The notes beneath the pieces were generated by a model that ran no database searches, was not told the DNA's origin, and was given only the letters and a program-made list of their open reading frames with translations. Source: Myxococcales bacterium (lineage in GTDB: Bacteria > Myxococcota_A > Polyangia > Polyangiales > Polyangiaceae). Taken from it: a DNA stretch of 34,797 bases. The position numbers were made by a program, and so were the translations under genes. This document shows positions 16,859 to 26,084 of the stretch, in pieces; within the stretch, counting starts at the first letter, position 1, and every line of letters begins with the position of its first letter. Where the stretch lies: the NCBI GenBank assembly GCA_003153495.1, contig PLYU01000183.1, forward strand, positions 1 to 34,797. Reading direction: 5' to 3'.

Positions 16859-17946
16859 CCACTCCCGCCGCCCCTGCCGTCCCGCCCATCCGGCTCCTCG
16901 TCGTCGATGATTCCGCCTACAACCGGCGGAACATCGCGGAGGTCTTCGCGGCCCATCCGGAGGTCGAGGTCGTCGGCAAGGCGGCCGACGGCGAGGAGGC
17001 GCTCAAGCTGGTGACCCTCCTCAGGCCCGACGTCATCACGCTCGACCTGGAGATGCCGCGCATGGACGGCTTCACCTTCCTGCGGATTCTGATGGCCAAG
17101 GCGCCCACGCCTGTCATCGTCGTGAGCAGCTACTCGCAGCGCGAGAACGTGTTCAAGGCCCTGGAGCTCGGCGCGCTGGACTTCGTTCCGAAGCCGGACA
17201 GAGTCGGGCCCGACTCGCCGGACTTGCGCGAAGAGATCCTCCAGAAGGTGCTCCTGGTGCGGTCGCTGCGTCCGTCGTTCGTCCCATCGATGCTGATCCG
17301 CAAGCAGGTCAGCGGCTCGTTCTCGCCGGAGGGCGAGCCGACCGGCTTCGACGGCGCCCAGCCCGGGCCGACCCCCTATCGCCCGCCGCGCATCGTCGTC
17401 GCCATTGCGAGCTCGACGGGGGGGCCGAGCGCGTTGCTCCAACTCTTCGGGAAGCTCACGGCGACCACCGGAGCGGCGTTCCTCGTAGCGCAGCACATGC
17501 CCGACAAGTTCACGCGGACCTTCGCCGAGCGGCTCGACAAGCGGGGCCCCGTGCGGACCCTCGAGGCGAGTGACGGAGACGTCCTGGCGCCGGCGACCGG
17601 GTTCGTCTGTCCAGGGCGGAGGTGCATGGAGCTGGTGATCCGGGGAGCGGAGCTCAAGCTCCTCGTCGGCCCGGCCGCTGCGGGCGACAAGTACGTGCCG
17701 AGCGCCGACAGGCTCTTCAAGAGTGTGGCCCCCCTGGGCGCACGCTGCGTCGGCGTGATCCTGACCGGGATGGGAGACGACGGGGTGGAGGGGGCGAGAT
17801 CGATCCGCCAGGCGGGGGGCGTCGTCATCGCCGAGTCCAAGGAAACAGCCATCGTCAACGGGATGCCCGGGGCGGCTGTGAGGGCTGGGGTCGCGAGCGA
17901 GGTTCTCCCGCTGCCCGCGATCGGCGACTACCTCGCGAAGCTGTGA
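16855..17946 (+). CDS. cheB: Chemotaxis response regulator and methylesterase CheB
   Basis: 363 residues; the ATG overlaps the cheR stop (ATGA). The receiver domain spans about 12-125 with phospho-acceptor D64 (VITLDLEMP) and Lys in VPKPD. A ~60-residue linker precedes the methylesterase domain, whose catalytic triad is S187 (SSTGG), H214 (AQHMP) and D308 (GMGDDG). When phosphorylated it demethylates or deamidates chemoreceptors, opposing CheR. This gives the system a full adaptation module. Confidence 0.97.
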   Translation: MTTPAAPAVPPIRLLVVDDSAYNRRNIAEVFAAHPEVEVVGKAADGEEALKLVTLLRPDVITLDLEMPRMDGFTFLRILMAKAPTPVIVVSSYSQRENVFKALELGALDFVPKPDRVGPDSPDLREEILQKVLLVRSLRPSFVPSMLIRKQVSGSFSPEGEPTGFDGAQPGPTPYRPPRIVVAIASSTGGPSALLQLFGKLTATTGAAFLVAQHMPDKFTRTFAERLDKRGPVRTLEASDGDVLAPATGFVCPGRRCMELVIRGAELKLLVGPAAAGDKYVPSADRLFKSVAPLGARCVGVILTGMGDDGVEGARSIRQAGGVVIAESKETAIVNGMPGAAVRAGVASEVLPLPAIGDYLAKL

Positions 17947-19025
17947 TGGCGAAGCGTCAACCACCCCCGGCTCCGGACGCCGCCGCTCGCGCGGTCGACG
18001 CGTCGGAGCACGGCGACGACGGTCTCGTCGACCGAACCCTTCGTCCCCGGACGTTCGACGACTACGTCGGCCAGACCAAGCACAAGGACAACCTTCGCGT
18101 GTTCGTCGAGGCCGCGAAGCGGCGCGGCGAGCCGCTGGACCACGTGCTGCTGTCCGGGCCTCCTGGCCTCGGCAAGACGACGCTCGCGCACATCCTCGCG
18201 CACGAGATGGGGACGCAGCTCGTTTCGACGAGCGGTCCGGTGATCGAGCACAAAGGGGCGCTCGCTGCGCTGCTCACGACGAAGCTCCAGAAGAACGACA
18301 TCCTGTTCGTCGACGAGATTCACCGTCTGAATCCCGTGGTCGAGGAGAGCCTGTACCCCGCGCTCGACGAGTCTGTCTTCGACGTCATGACCGGCGAGGG
18401 GGCGTTCGCGAGCGCGGTGCGCATCACGCTCCAGCCGTTCACGCTCGTCGGCGCCACGACTCGGACCGGCTTGCTCACGGCCCCGCTCCTCTCGCGCTTC
18501 GGGCACGTCGTCCGGCTCGACTTCTACCCGCCCGAGGACCTCGCGCAGATCGTCCTTCGCAGCGCGAAGCTTCTGGGCGTCGCCATCGAGCAGGAGGCCG
18601 CCCACGAGATCGCCCGCCGATCGCGCGGCACTCCGCGCGTCGCGAACCGCCTGCTGAGGCGCGTACGCGACTTCGCGGAGGTCCTGGGAACCGGCCGGAT
18701 CGACCTCGCGAGGGTGCGTCATGCCTGCGAGAGGCTCGAGGTGGACGTGGCGGGCCTGGACGACATGGACCGTCGCTACCTCTCGGTGGTGATCGACCAC
18801 TACGACGGTGGCCCCGTCGGCGTCGACGCGCTCGCCGCGGCCCTGGCAGAGCCGCGGGACACCCTCGAGGACGTCGTGGAGCCGTTCCTCCTCCAGCAAG
18901 GCTACGTGGGCCGCACGCCCAGGGGGCGGGTGGCCAACCGCAAGGCGTACGAGGCGCTCGGCAAGTCGCCGCCGGCGGGCGGCGGCGGGCGTCCGCCCCA
19001 GGCAGACCTCTTCGACGAGGAATGA
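17946..19025 (+). CDS. ruvB: Holliday-junction branch-migration helicase RuvB
   Basis: 359 residues from ATG 17946, which shares its first base with the cheB stop (TGATG). It has the full RuvB plan: [11 protein letters not shown], Walker [10 protein letters not shown] (K77), Walker B FVDEIHRL, the sensor and arginine-finger region [18 protein letters not shown], and the C-terminal winged helix ending in [21 protein letters not shown]. RuvB is the AAA+ motor that works with RuvA on Holliday junctions. No ruvA or ruvC is adjacent, and placement at the end of a chemosensory operon is unusual. An acidic tail (LFDEE) ends it. The family call is firm. Confidence 0.96.
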   Translation: MAKRQPPPAPDAAARAVDASEHGDDGLVDRTLRPRTFDDYVGQTKHKDNLRVFVEAAKRRGEPLDHVLLSGPPGLGKTTLAHILAHEMGTQLVSTSGPVIEHKGALAALLTTKLQKNDILFVDEIHRLNPVVEESLYPALDESVFDVMTGEGAFASAVRITLQPFTLVGATTRTGLLTAPLLSRFGHVVRLDFYPPEDLAQIVLRSAKLLGVAIEQEAAHEIARRSRGTPRVANRLLRRVRDFAEVLGTGRIDLARVRHACERLEVDVAGLDDMDRRYLSVVIDHYDGGPVGVDALAAALAEPRDTLEDVVEPFLLQQGYVGRTPRGRVANRKAYEALGKSPPAGGGGRPPQADLFDEE

Positions 19026-19079
19026 CCGGCCCCCCGCGTCGCCGTTTTGACTAGGTGCGTCGTAATATTGGGGCATCGG

Positions 19080-19109
19080 TTGCCCGCTCCGGCTGCGGGC
19101 GCGTACACT
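19080..19109 (+). promoter_or_regulatory. Candidate promoter for the REC-GAF-PAS-HisKA gene
   Basis: TTGCCC (19080-19085), 18 bp, then TACACT (19104-19109), each matching sigma-70 boxes at four of six positions. Seven nt separate the -10 from the GTG start, so the transcript would be leaderless. A 6-bp inverted repeat, GCCCGC-N7-GCGGGC (19082-19100), fills the spacer and could be an operator or a terminator stem for ruvB. Confidence 0.4.
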
Positions 19110-19116
19110 TTGAGGC

Positions 19117-21165
19117 GTGCTGGGCGGTCCCGTCCTAGTGGTCGATGACGACTCTGTCAGTCGGCACGTCCTGATCCAGGCGCTCGCCAACGCGGGGCTC
19201 CCGCACGTCGCCGTCGGGTCGGGCACCGAGGCGCTCGAGCAGATCGACAGGGTGAGCCCGTCGATCGTCCTGCTCGATCTGGTGATGCCCCAGCCGGACG
19301 GCTACCAGATCCTCCGCATCCTCCGGTCGCGGCCCTCGACGCGAGATCTCCCCGTCGTCGTGCTCACGGCGCTGGAGGCCGACGAGGAGATCGCCAAGGT
19401 GTTCGAAGCCGGCGCCGACGACTTCGTCCGCAAGCCGTTCAAGCCGGTCGAGCTCGTGGCTCGCATCCGGGGCCAGCTGCGGGTCCGCGGCTTCGTCGAA
19501 GCCCTCGAGAAGAAGGAGCAGGACGCCCGGCTCGTGCTCGAGCTCACGCAGGCTCTCGCCTCCAACCTGGACTTTCGGGGGATTCTGTTCGCGGTGGTGC
19601 AGCGAATCGCGGACGTCGCCAAGGTCGATCGCGTGAGCATCGTCCTCGTCCGCGAAGCCGGGGACGTGGGCTACGTCGTCGCGGCGAGCGACGACGAACA
19701 GCTCCGCGATTTGCCGATCAGCCTCCCCAAGTACCCCGAGATCCAGCAGGTTCTGTCGAGCCGACAGCCTCTCGTCATCGCCGACGTGGCGACGCACCCG
19801 CTGCTCGAAATCGTGCGCCTCGAAGGACACAAGAGCGCGTTCAGCTCCCTCGCGATACTCCCGATCCTCTACGAGGGCCGCCCGATGGGCGTACTCTTCC
19901 TGCGCGCGAAGCACGCCTTCACCTTCGGGGACCGCGAGCTCGCGCTGTGCGGCACCGTGTCGAACGCCATGGCGATCGCGCTGCGCAACGCGCGCGTCAT
20001 GCAGACGCTGCGCGATCAGACCCAGCAGGTGACGGTCGCGCGTTTCGAGGCCGAGAGGCGGCTGCGCAACCTGCAGCGCTACGCCGACTTCTTCGAGAGC
20101 GCCGCCGACGGCATCGTCGTCATCGACGTGGAGGGGCGGCTGCTCTTCGCGAACCCGCGCGCCCAGGCCATCACGGAGTACACGGAGGCCGATCTCCAGG
20201 GCCGCCGCGTGGGTGACGTCTTCGTCGCCGAACAGGCGAGCCAGGCCCACGAGCTCCGCATGGGGTTCACCCAGGGCCGCTACCCCCAGAACGTCGACGT
20301 CCGCATTCGCAAGAAGACCGGGGCGGGCGCCATCCTCAGCGTGAACATCAATCCGGTGCTCCGCGAGGAGGGCGTGATCCTGTGCACGTTCCGCGACGTC
20401 ACCGCCGAGCGCGCCGTCGAGCACGAGCTCGTCCGCACGAAGGACTTCCTCCAGCGCGTCATCGACTCGTCGGTCGATGCGATCGTCAGCGCCGATTCGA
20501 AGGGGCGCATCCTGCTCGCCAACCCCGCCGCCGAGCGGATCTACGGAATCCCGACGTCGGAGCTTCTCGGGAGCGACGTGCGCAAGCGGTATCCGGAGGG
20601 TGTCGCGCGCGAGATCATGCGCCTCATCCGGGCCGGCGGCGGCCGCGTGCAAGGGCTTCGCACGGAACTCGCCAACGCGCACGGGGAGGCGGTGCCCGTC
20701 TCTCTGTCGGCCGCGCTCCTCTACGAGGGGGGCGAGTGGATCGGCACCGTCGGGATCTTCACCGACCTGCGCGAGAAGGTGCAGATGGAGCAGAGGCTCG
20801 CCCACGCGCAGGAGCAGCTCCTGGCTCAGGAGCGACAGGCGATCGTGGCCGAGCTTGCCGGGGCAACCGCCCACGAGCTCAACCAGCCGCTCACCAGCGT
20901 CATGGGCTACTCGGAGCTGCTGAAGCGGCGCCTCGAGCGGGGGAGCGGGGCTTACTCGGCAGCGGAGGTGATCTTCAACGAAGCCGAGCGGATGGCGGAG
21001 ATCGTTCGCAAGATTGGCCGGATCACGCGGTACGAGACGAAGTCGTACGTCGGGCACGCGCGAATCCTCGACCTGGAGCGATCGGCCCCGTCGTCGAGCT
21101 CGCGTGTCCCCGATGCTCCGCCTCCCGCCGGAGAGCCCGGTCCCAAGCCGCCGGCGAACGAGTAG
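19117..21165 (+). CDS. REC-GAF-PAS-PAS-HisKA protein lacking an ATPase domain
   Basis: 682 residues from GTG 19117; this start is needed for the first beta strand (GPVLVVDDD). Domains in order: a receiver with D54 (IVLLDLVMP) and RKPF; a GAF domain (about 140-290); a PAS domain (about 320-430, YADFFESAADGIVVID); a second PAS (about 445-560, RVIDSSVDAIVSAD); and a HisKA dimerisation domain with candidate phospho-His H586 (TAHELNQPLTSVMGYSELL). The protein then ends in a Pro/Ser tail. No HATPase_c domain (N, G1, G2 boxes) is present, so it cannot autophosphorylate alone. The next gene, 9 nt on, encodes a kinase with an ATPase domain, and phosphorylation in trans or heterodimerisation is plausible. 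Confidence 0.93.
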   Translation: MLGGPVLVVDDDSVSRHVLIQALANAGLPHVAVGSGTEALEQIDRVSPSIVLLDLVMPQPDGYQILRILRSRPSTRDLPVVVLTALEADEEIAKVFEAGADDFVRKPFKPVELVARIRGQLRVRGFVEALEKKEQDARLVLELTQALASNLDFRGILFAVVQRIADVAKVDRVSIVLVREAGDVGYVVAASDDEQLRDLPISLPKYPEIQQVLSSRQPLVIADVATHPLLEIVRLEGHKSAFSSLAILPILYEGRPMGVLFLRAKHAFTFGDRELALCGTVSNAMAIALRNARVMQTLRDQTQQVTVARFEAERRLRNLQRYADFFESAADGIVVIDVEGRLLFANPRAQAITEYTEADLQGRRVGDVFVAEQASQAHELRMGFTQGRYPQNVDVRIRKKTGAGAILSVNINPVLREEGVILCTFRDVTAERAVEHELVRTKDFLQRVIDSSVDAIVSADSKGRILLANPAAERIYGIPTSELLGSDVRKRYPEGVAREIMRLIRAGGGRVQGLRTELANAHGEAVPVSLSAALLYEGGEWIGTVGIFTDLREKVQMEQRLAHAQEQLLAQERQAIVAELAGATAHELNQPLTSVMGYSELLKRRLERGSGAYSAAEVIFNEAERMAEIVRKIGRITRYETKSYVGHARILDLERSAPSSSSRVPDAPPPAGEPGPKPPANE

Positions 21166-21174
21166 GGGCCGGCG

Positions 21175-22470
21175 ATGATCAAAGGACCGATGCCGACGGA
21201 CCCGGGCGACGAGAGCGCCATCGGCGTGGCCCGTCCCAGCGGGGTGGCTCCCCTCGGCGACTACGAGAACTCCTCGTCACGCCCGTGCCTTCCCGGCGCC
21301 GTGCCCGTCGGCTGGCTGGATCGTCTGCTGCTGGCCGTGCTGGATCTGCCTCTGTCGGCGGGGGAGCGCGCGGTCGCGGAGGCGATTGTCGACGCGGTAG
21401 CTGGGAGCCTCCCCGGGTACGCGGTCGGTGCCTGTCTGGTGACCGACTTCGACGGTGGCTCGAGCGAGCAGATCTCCGTGAAGAGACTGCCTCAGGGCAT
21501 GGCCGAGCGGATCGCTCCCGGCGTCGACCCTACCCGGCTGTTCCCCAGCCTTCCGCACGAGTACGTCGCGCACATCCCCGGCGTCGCCGCGGGTTCCACG
21601 CTGCATCTCGGCTCGGACGGCCCGGAGCTCGAGCGCGACGGAGCCCCGCAGATCCACCTCCTCGAGCGCGCGGCGATGGTCCTGGGCCGGGCGTTGCCAG
21701 CCGCCAGGGCCACAGTCCTCGCGGGCCGGCAGCGGAGCGGAACGGCGCTCGAGCAGCGGATGATCCAGGCCGACAAGCTCGCGACGTTCGGCCAGATCGC
21801 GGCGGGCTTCGTTCACGAGCTCAATAACCCGCTCACCTCCATCATCGCCTACTCCGACTACCTCGCCCGCAAGGCGGCGGACGGGCGGGAGCGGGATCCC
21901 GAGGACGTGGAGAGGCTGCGCCGCATCAGCGAGTCGGCCAACCGGATCCTGCGTTTCACCAGGGAGCTGGTGAGCTATGCGCGCCCCTCGCGCGGGGCGG
22001 TCGAGCCGGTCATGCTGCACACGGCGATCGATCAGGCGGTCGCGTTCTGCGAGCACGTGCTCTCGGCCTCGAACGTACGGGTCGTACGGGCCTACGGGGC
22101 CGAGGTGCAGACCGTGCGCGGAGCCAGCGAGCAGCTCGTCCAGGTGTTCGTGAATCTTCTGACGAACGCCTGCCAGGCTGCGCCCGCGACGGGCGGGCGC
22201 GTCGTCGTCACCACGTCGTGCCCGCCCGGGCCGGTGGAAAGGGTCGTCATCGTGGTCGAGGACGACGGCAGCGGCATCGCCCCCGACCACCTGGCGCAGG
22301 TGTTCGTGCCGTTCTTCACGACCAGGGGTGACAAGCACGGCACCGGGCTGGGGCTGTCGATCGTGAAGAGCATCGTCGACGCCCACTACGGAGAGATCCG
22401 CGTCGACAGCCAGTGCGGCCGCGGAACGCGCTTCGTGATCGAGCTCCCCGTCGGCTCGAAGCAAGAATAG
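21175..22470 (+). CDS. Sensor histidine kinase (HisKA-HATPase_c)
   Basis: 431 residues. ATG 21175 has AGGGG about 7 nt upstream; ATG 21190 is an alternative. The N-terminal ~195 residues form a GAF-like sensory region with no recognisable ligand motif. HisKA follows, with H214 (GFVHELNNPLTSIIAYSDYL). The ATPase domain has N-box VNLLTNACQAA, G1 EDDGSGIAP and G2 GTGLGLSIVKSIVDAHYGEI. There are no membrane segments, so it is cytoplasmic. It lies 9 nt after the HisKA-only protein, whose HELNQPLTS motif resembles its own HELNNPLTS. No cognate DNA-binding regulator is adjacent. Confidence 0.94.
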   Translation: MIKGPMPTDPGDESAIGVARPSGVAPLGDYENSSSRPCLPGAVPVGWLDRLLLAVLDLPLSAGERAVAEAIVDAVAGSLPGYAVGACLVTDFDGGSSEQISVKRLPQGMAERIAPGVDPTRLFPSLPHEYVAHIPGVAAGSTLHLGSDGPELERDGAPQIHLLERAAMVLGRALPAARATVLAGRQRSGTALEQRMIQADKLATFGQIAAGFVHELNNPLTSIIAYSDYLARKAADGRERDPEDVERLRRISESANRILRFTRELVSYARPSRGAVEPVMLHTAIDQAVAFCEHVLSASNVRVVRAYGAEVQTVRGASEQLVQVFVNLLTNACQAAPATGGRVVVTTSCPPGPVERVVIVVEDDGSGIAPDHLAQVFVPFFTTRGDKHGTGLGLSIVKSIVDAHYGEIRVDSQCGRGTRFVIELPVGSKQE

Positions 22471-22484
22471 CGTTTACACTTCCT

Positions 22485-22490
22485 TTCGGC
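22485..22490 (+). promoter_or_regulatory. Candidate -10 hexamer before the cupredoxin-like gene
   Basis: TACACT in the 49-nt gap after the kinase gene, 29 nt before ATG 22520. It matches the hexamer upstream of 19117 and of the FHA gene. No clear -35 is present. Confidence 0.3.
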
Positions 22491-22519
22491 GTCAGCTACC
22501 GTTTTGCTCCGGGCTGCCA

Positions 22520-23287
22520 ATGTCGGACGCGAAGCGAAGAGCCTGGGCGCGCCGACCGACCCCTGCCGTCTACGCGGCGACCGTGCTCGTCTGGACCCTG
22601 GCGAGCGGGACGCTGCTAGCTGGCCCTTACGCGGCCGCCCCGTCGTCGGGGGTGAAGGGGCGGGTCGCCGGCTGGGAGAAGCTCGTTCCCCAAGTCTACG
22701 CCGACGCCGCCAAGGGCGACTCCCACCATTACACGTGGCGTGAGCCGTCCCCGACGGTGAAGCAGGAGTTCCGGCGGCTCTCGGCCGACGTCGCGCGCGA
22801 CCTGTGCGTCGTGGCGATCGGCGGCGGCGCTGGTGCCGCGGCGCCTCCCCACGAGCCTCTGAGCGTGAAGGTCACGGGAGGCCGCGCCAGCCATTCGACG
22901 ATCGTCCTGTCCCCGGGATCCCGCCTGAGCTTCAAGAACGTGGACCCCTTCTCCCACGCGCTCTACGAGGTCGGCAACCCGCAGTGGGTCCCCAGCCAGA
23001 TCGCCGCGGGATCGACGCGCGAGTGGGCGGCCAGCGCTCCGGGGCTTCACCAGATCCGTGATCAGCTCTTCCCGAGCTTCGTCGTGTACGTCGTGGTCGA
23101 CCCGGCCGCGGTCGAGCTGGCCTTTCCGGACCACGAGGGCTCCTTTGCCATGGCGCTGCCGCAGGGCGAGTACGCCATCAAGGCGTACTTCGACGGCAAG
23201 CCCGTAGGGAAGAACAGCGTGCATGTCGGCGAGAGAGGCCTCGAGATGAAAGAACCGCTTGCCGTCGGAGGCGGGGAACCGAAGTGA
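22520..23287 (+). CDS. Membrane-anchored protein with cupredoxin-like and beta-sandwich domains
   Basis: 255 residues; I do not recognise a named family. A signal anchor spans about 17-36 (VYAATVLVWTLASGTLLAG). A plastocyanin-like region (about 110-190) contains STIVLSPGSRLSFKNVD, DPFSHALYEV and APGLHQIRDQLFP. It has histidines but lacks the cysteine of a type 1 copper site, so copper binding is doubtful. A small beta-sandwich resembling carboxypeptidase-regulatory domains follows (LPQGEYAIKAYFDGKPVG). It overlaps the next gene by the stop/start codons, so the two are probably co-translated and work together in the periplasm. No clear ribosome site precedes the ATG. Confidence 0.75.
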   Translation: MSDAKRRAWARRPTPAVYAATVLVWTLASGTLLAGPYAAAPSSGVKGRVAGWEKLVPQVYADAAKGDSHHYTWREPSPTVKQEFRRLSADVARDLCVVAIGGGAGAAAPPHEPLSVKVTGGRASHSTIVLSPGSRLSFKNVDPFSHALYEVGNPQWVPSQIAAGSTREWAASAPGLHQIRDQLFPSFVVYVVVDPAAVELAFPDHEGSFAMALPQGEYAIKAYFDGKPVGKNSVHVGERGLEMKEPLAVGGGEPK

Positions 23288-25020
23288 TGATCCTCTCGCG
23301 CGTCTGGTACGTGCTCCTCGGGCTCGCCGTCGCCGTCGCCCTCTATGTCGTCTACGTCGCGGTAGGGCAGCACAATCGCCGGGGCACGCTCGCCCTCAAG
23401 GAAGGCCTCGCTTCCGACAGTCAGACCGTCGAGTGGGCACTCAAGATCGACGCCCGGCGCCGCCTCGATGCCCTGCTGCCGGGGAGCGTCGACGCCGCCC
23501 TCCAGCAGGCCCTCGTGGGCGCCAACGGGGCGAAAGACGGCAAGCTGCCCGACAAGGCGAAGGCGGACGCAAGGAAGGCGCTGGCGACCATCCACGACGC
23601 CATCCCGGCCGACTGGAGGTGCGACGCGCTCTTCGCCGTCGACCGCGAAGGCCGGGTCGTCGCCGAGGTGGGGTACGAGGCGGCCGCCACCAACGACGAC
23701 TTCGAGCTCGGCGGCTATCCGGCCGTCAACGACGCGCTCCACGGCTGGCTGAGGGACGACGTCTGGGTGCTCGGCGGCAAGATGTACGTCATCGCCGCGC
23801 GCCCCGTCGAATACGACGTGACGCAGCGTCCGGCCGGGGCGATCGTCGGCTTGAACGAGGTCAGCCGCAAGCTCGCGGACGACCTGGCGAAGCGCACTCG
23901 CACCAACATCGCTTTCTTCGCGTCGGGGCAGCGTGTCGCCGGGGGAGTCGGGGTCGAGGGCTTCGACCCGGAGAAGCTCGACGCAGTCGCGAACGACCTG
24001 AAGAGCATCGACGACAGGACCTACGGGGCCGCGGGGCGATCGGACGTGCGGATGATCTCGGATGAGCTGGGCGCCATGTACGCCCGCCTGCCGGGTGACG
24101 CCTGGGCGCTCGGGGGCGGGTTCGCGGTGGCGCGCAGCGGAGCCGTGCTCGCCAGCCCGCTCGGGTTCCTGAGCAGCGCTGACGACAAGGACAAAGCGAA
24201 CGTGCCCTGGCTCTTGCTGGCCGGCGCGGTCCTCGCGGCAGCGCTCGTCGGCATCGGTCTCACGGTGCTCGAGCACTCCCAGCCCCTGGGCGAGCTGGTC
24301 ATGCAGGCGGATCGGCTCAAGAGGGGCGCCATGGAGGGGCTGCAGGTGGCGCGGTTTCGAGGCGCGTACCGGCTCGCGGCGCAGAGCATCAACGAGGGGA
24401 TCGAGCGCGCAATCGAGCGGGCTGGCGGGGTGACGCGGAAGCCCGCAGACCTCGAGTCGATCCTCGGACCGGCGCCGGCGCAGCCTTCGATGAGCGCCTT
24501 CTCCTTCCCGACCGCGGACGGTGCTCCCTCGGCGCCTTCGTCGGGGTCGGCGTCCTCTCCGGGAGTGCACCCGTCGTGGATGAGCGCACCCACGGCCCCG
24601 AGGATGAACAATCCGCTCGCGGGAGCGGGTGTCTCGGGCCCCAGGCCGCCGTTTCCTTCCCCGGGGAACCGCCCGGCGCCTCCGCCCCCTGCTCCGAGGC
24701 CCTTCACTGCGGCTCCGAACGACGACGACGAGGCGACGACGGTGGGGGCCGTTCCTGCCGAGCTCATGGCCGAGGCGGCGGGTGGCAACAGGGCCGCCGC
24801 CGAGGATGCAGCCGAATGGCCGTCCGTCTACGAGGCCTTCACGCGCACCAGGCAGCAGTGCGGCGAATCGATCGAGGGGCTGACGTTCGAGAAGTTCTGC
24901 CACACGCTGCGCAAGCATCGCGACGCTCTCGTCGTGCGCCACGGGTGCAAGCGCGTGAAGTTCAACGTATCCGTGAAGGACGGCAAAGCTTCCCTGAAGG
25001 CCATGCCCATCAAGGATTGA
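23287..25020 (+). CDS. Periplasmic-sensor membrane protein with MXAN_5187-like C-terminal domain
   Basis: 577 residues from ATG 23287; GTG one codon earlier is an alternative. A first membrane helix (about 5-25) is followed by a ~270-residue extracytoplasmic domain resembling a double-Cache or PAS-like sensor (DALFAVDREGRVVAEVG, WVLGGKMYVIAARPV). A second helix (VPWLLLAGAVLAAALVGIGL) leads to a HAMP-like stretch (QPLGELVMQADRLKRG). A long Pro/Ser/Ala-rich linker connects to a compact C-terminal domain of about 65 residues (YEAFTRTRQQCGESIEGLTF, KRVKFNVSVKDGKASLKAMP). From memory this last domain is one named after M. xanthus MXAN_5187. No kinase or MCP domain is present, so output is unknown. 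Confidence 0.8.
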   Translation: MILSRVWYVLLGLAVAVALYVVYVAVGQHNRRGTLALKEGLASDSQTVEWALKIDARRRLDALLPGSVDAALQQALVGANGAKDGKLPDKAKADARKALATIHDAIPADWRCDALFAVDREGRVVAEVGYEAAATNDDFELGGYPAVNDALHGWLRDDVWVLGGKMYVIAARPVEYDVTQRPAGAIVGLNEVSRKLADDLAKRTRTNIAFFASGQRVAGGVGVEGFDPEKLDAVANDLKSIDDRTYGAAGRSDVRMISDELGAMYARLPGDAWALGGGFAVARSGAVLASPLGFLSSADDKDKANVPWLLLAGAVLAAALVGIGLTVLEHSQPLGELVMQADRLKRGAMEGLQVARFRGAYRLAAQSINEGIERAIERAGGVTRKPADLESILGPAPAQPSMSAFSFPTADGAPSAPSSGSASSPGVHPSWMSAPTAPRMNNPLAGAGVSGPRPPFPSPGNRPAPPPPAPRPFTAAPNDDDEATTVGAVPAELMAEAAGGNRAAAEDAAEWPSVYEAFTRTRQQCGESIEGLTFEKFCHTLRKHRDALVVRHGCKRVKFNVSVKDGKASLKAMPIKD

Positions 25021-25034
25021 TCTGCGAGGAGCTC

Positions 25035-26006
25035 ATGAGCAGCGAAGAAGTCCGCAAGGTGATCATCATCGGGTCGGGCCCCGCCGGGCACACGGCCGCG
25101 ATCTACGCCGCGAGGGCCAATCTCCGGCCCCTGATGTTCGAGGGGCTGGCGCGAGGCGGCATTCCCGGCGGCCAGCTCATGATCACCAACGACGTCGAGA
25201 ACTACCCCGGCTTCCCGGAGAAGATCACCGGCCCGGACCTGATGAAGGCGTTCCGCGACCAGTCCGCCGCGCAAGGGGTCGAGATCGTCACCGACGACGT
25301 GAACAAGGTAGACCTGAGCGAGCGGCCCTTCACCGTCTGGGCAGGCGACGACAACCAACCGCATCGGGCGCGCACCCTCGTCATCGCCACCGGCGCGCAG
25401 GCGAAGTGGCTCGGGCTCGAGAGCGAAGCGGCGCTGCAGGGCAAGGGCGTGAGCGCGTGCGCCGTCTGCGACGGCGCCTTCTTCCGCAACCAGGACGTCA
25501 TGATCGTCGGCGGCGGCGACACGGCGATGGAGGAGGCGACCTACCTGTCGGGCCTGTGCAGGACGGTGACGCTCGTCCACCGGCGGGGCGAGCTGCGCGC
25601 GAGCAAGACGATGCAAGACCGTGTCCTTTCGAACCCGAAGATCAAGGTGCTCTACGACTCGATGGTCGAGGAGGTGCTCGACGTCACGAAGGGCGAGGTG
25701 ACCGGGGCGCGCGTTCGCAACGCGAAGACCAATGAGACCTCGGTCGTCGCCGTCACGGGGCTCTTCGTGGCGATCGGCCACACGCCGAACACGGACCTGT
25801 TCCGGGGCCAGCTCGAGCTCCACGACAACGGCTACATCAAGACGAAGCCGGGCAGCTCGTACACGAGCGTCGCCGGGGTCTTCGCTTGCGGCGACGTGCA
25901 AGACTTCACCTACAGGCAGGCAGTGACCGCGGCCGGCAGCGGCTGCATGGCCGCGCTCGATGCCGAGCGGTGGATGGGGCAAACGGAGCACGGCGGTCCG
26001 CACTGA
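25035..26006 (+). CDS. trxB: Thioredoxin reductase
   Basis: 323 residues from ATG 25035, with GAGGAG just upstream; the longer track frame is a shadow. It has the FAD motif GSGPAGHTAAIYAARA, the redox-active CAVC (C142/C145), the NADPH motif VGGGDTAMEEATYL, and the C-terminal FAD motif VFACGDVQDFTYRQAVTAAG. It uses NADPH to reduce thioredoxin. Length and plan are standard for the low-molecular-weight type. It sits 14 nt after the sensor gene and is likely co-transcribed with it. Confidence 0.97.
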   Translation: MSSEEVRKVIIIGSGPAGHTAAIYAARANLRPLMFEGLARGGIPGGQLMITNDVENYPGFPEKITGPDLMKAFRDQSAAQGVEIVTDDVNKVDLSERPFTVWAGDDNQPHRARTLVIATGAQAKWLGLESEAALQGKGVSACAVCDGAFFRNQDVMIVGGGDTAMEEATYLSGLCRTVTLVHRRGELRASKTMQDRVLSNPKIKVLYDSMVEEVLDVTKGEVTGARVRNAKTNETSVVAVTGLFVAIGHTPNTDLFRGQLELHDNGYIKTKPGSSYTSVAGVFACGDVQDFTYRQAVTAAGSGCMAALDAERWMGQTEHGGPH

Positions 26007-26084
26007 GTGGACCGCCTCGGCCCGGTCGTCGTACGCTCGGGCGTCCCCGTGCCCGCTACGTCCCCGGCCACGCTCGCCGCGCCG

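Noticed and set aside
17946-19025. The possibility that the gene after cheB is a chemosensory AAA protein rather than RuvB
   Set aside because: The RuvB-specific order of motifs and the winged-helix ending [12 protein letters not shown] identify it as RuvB.
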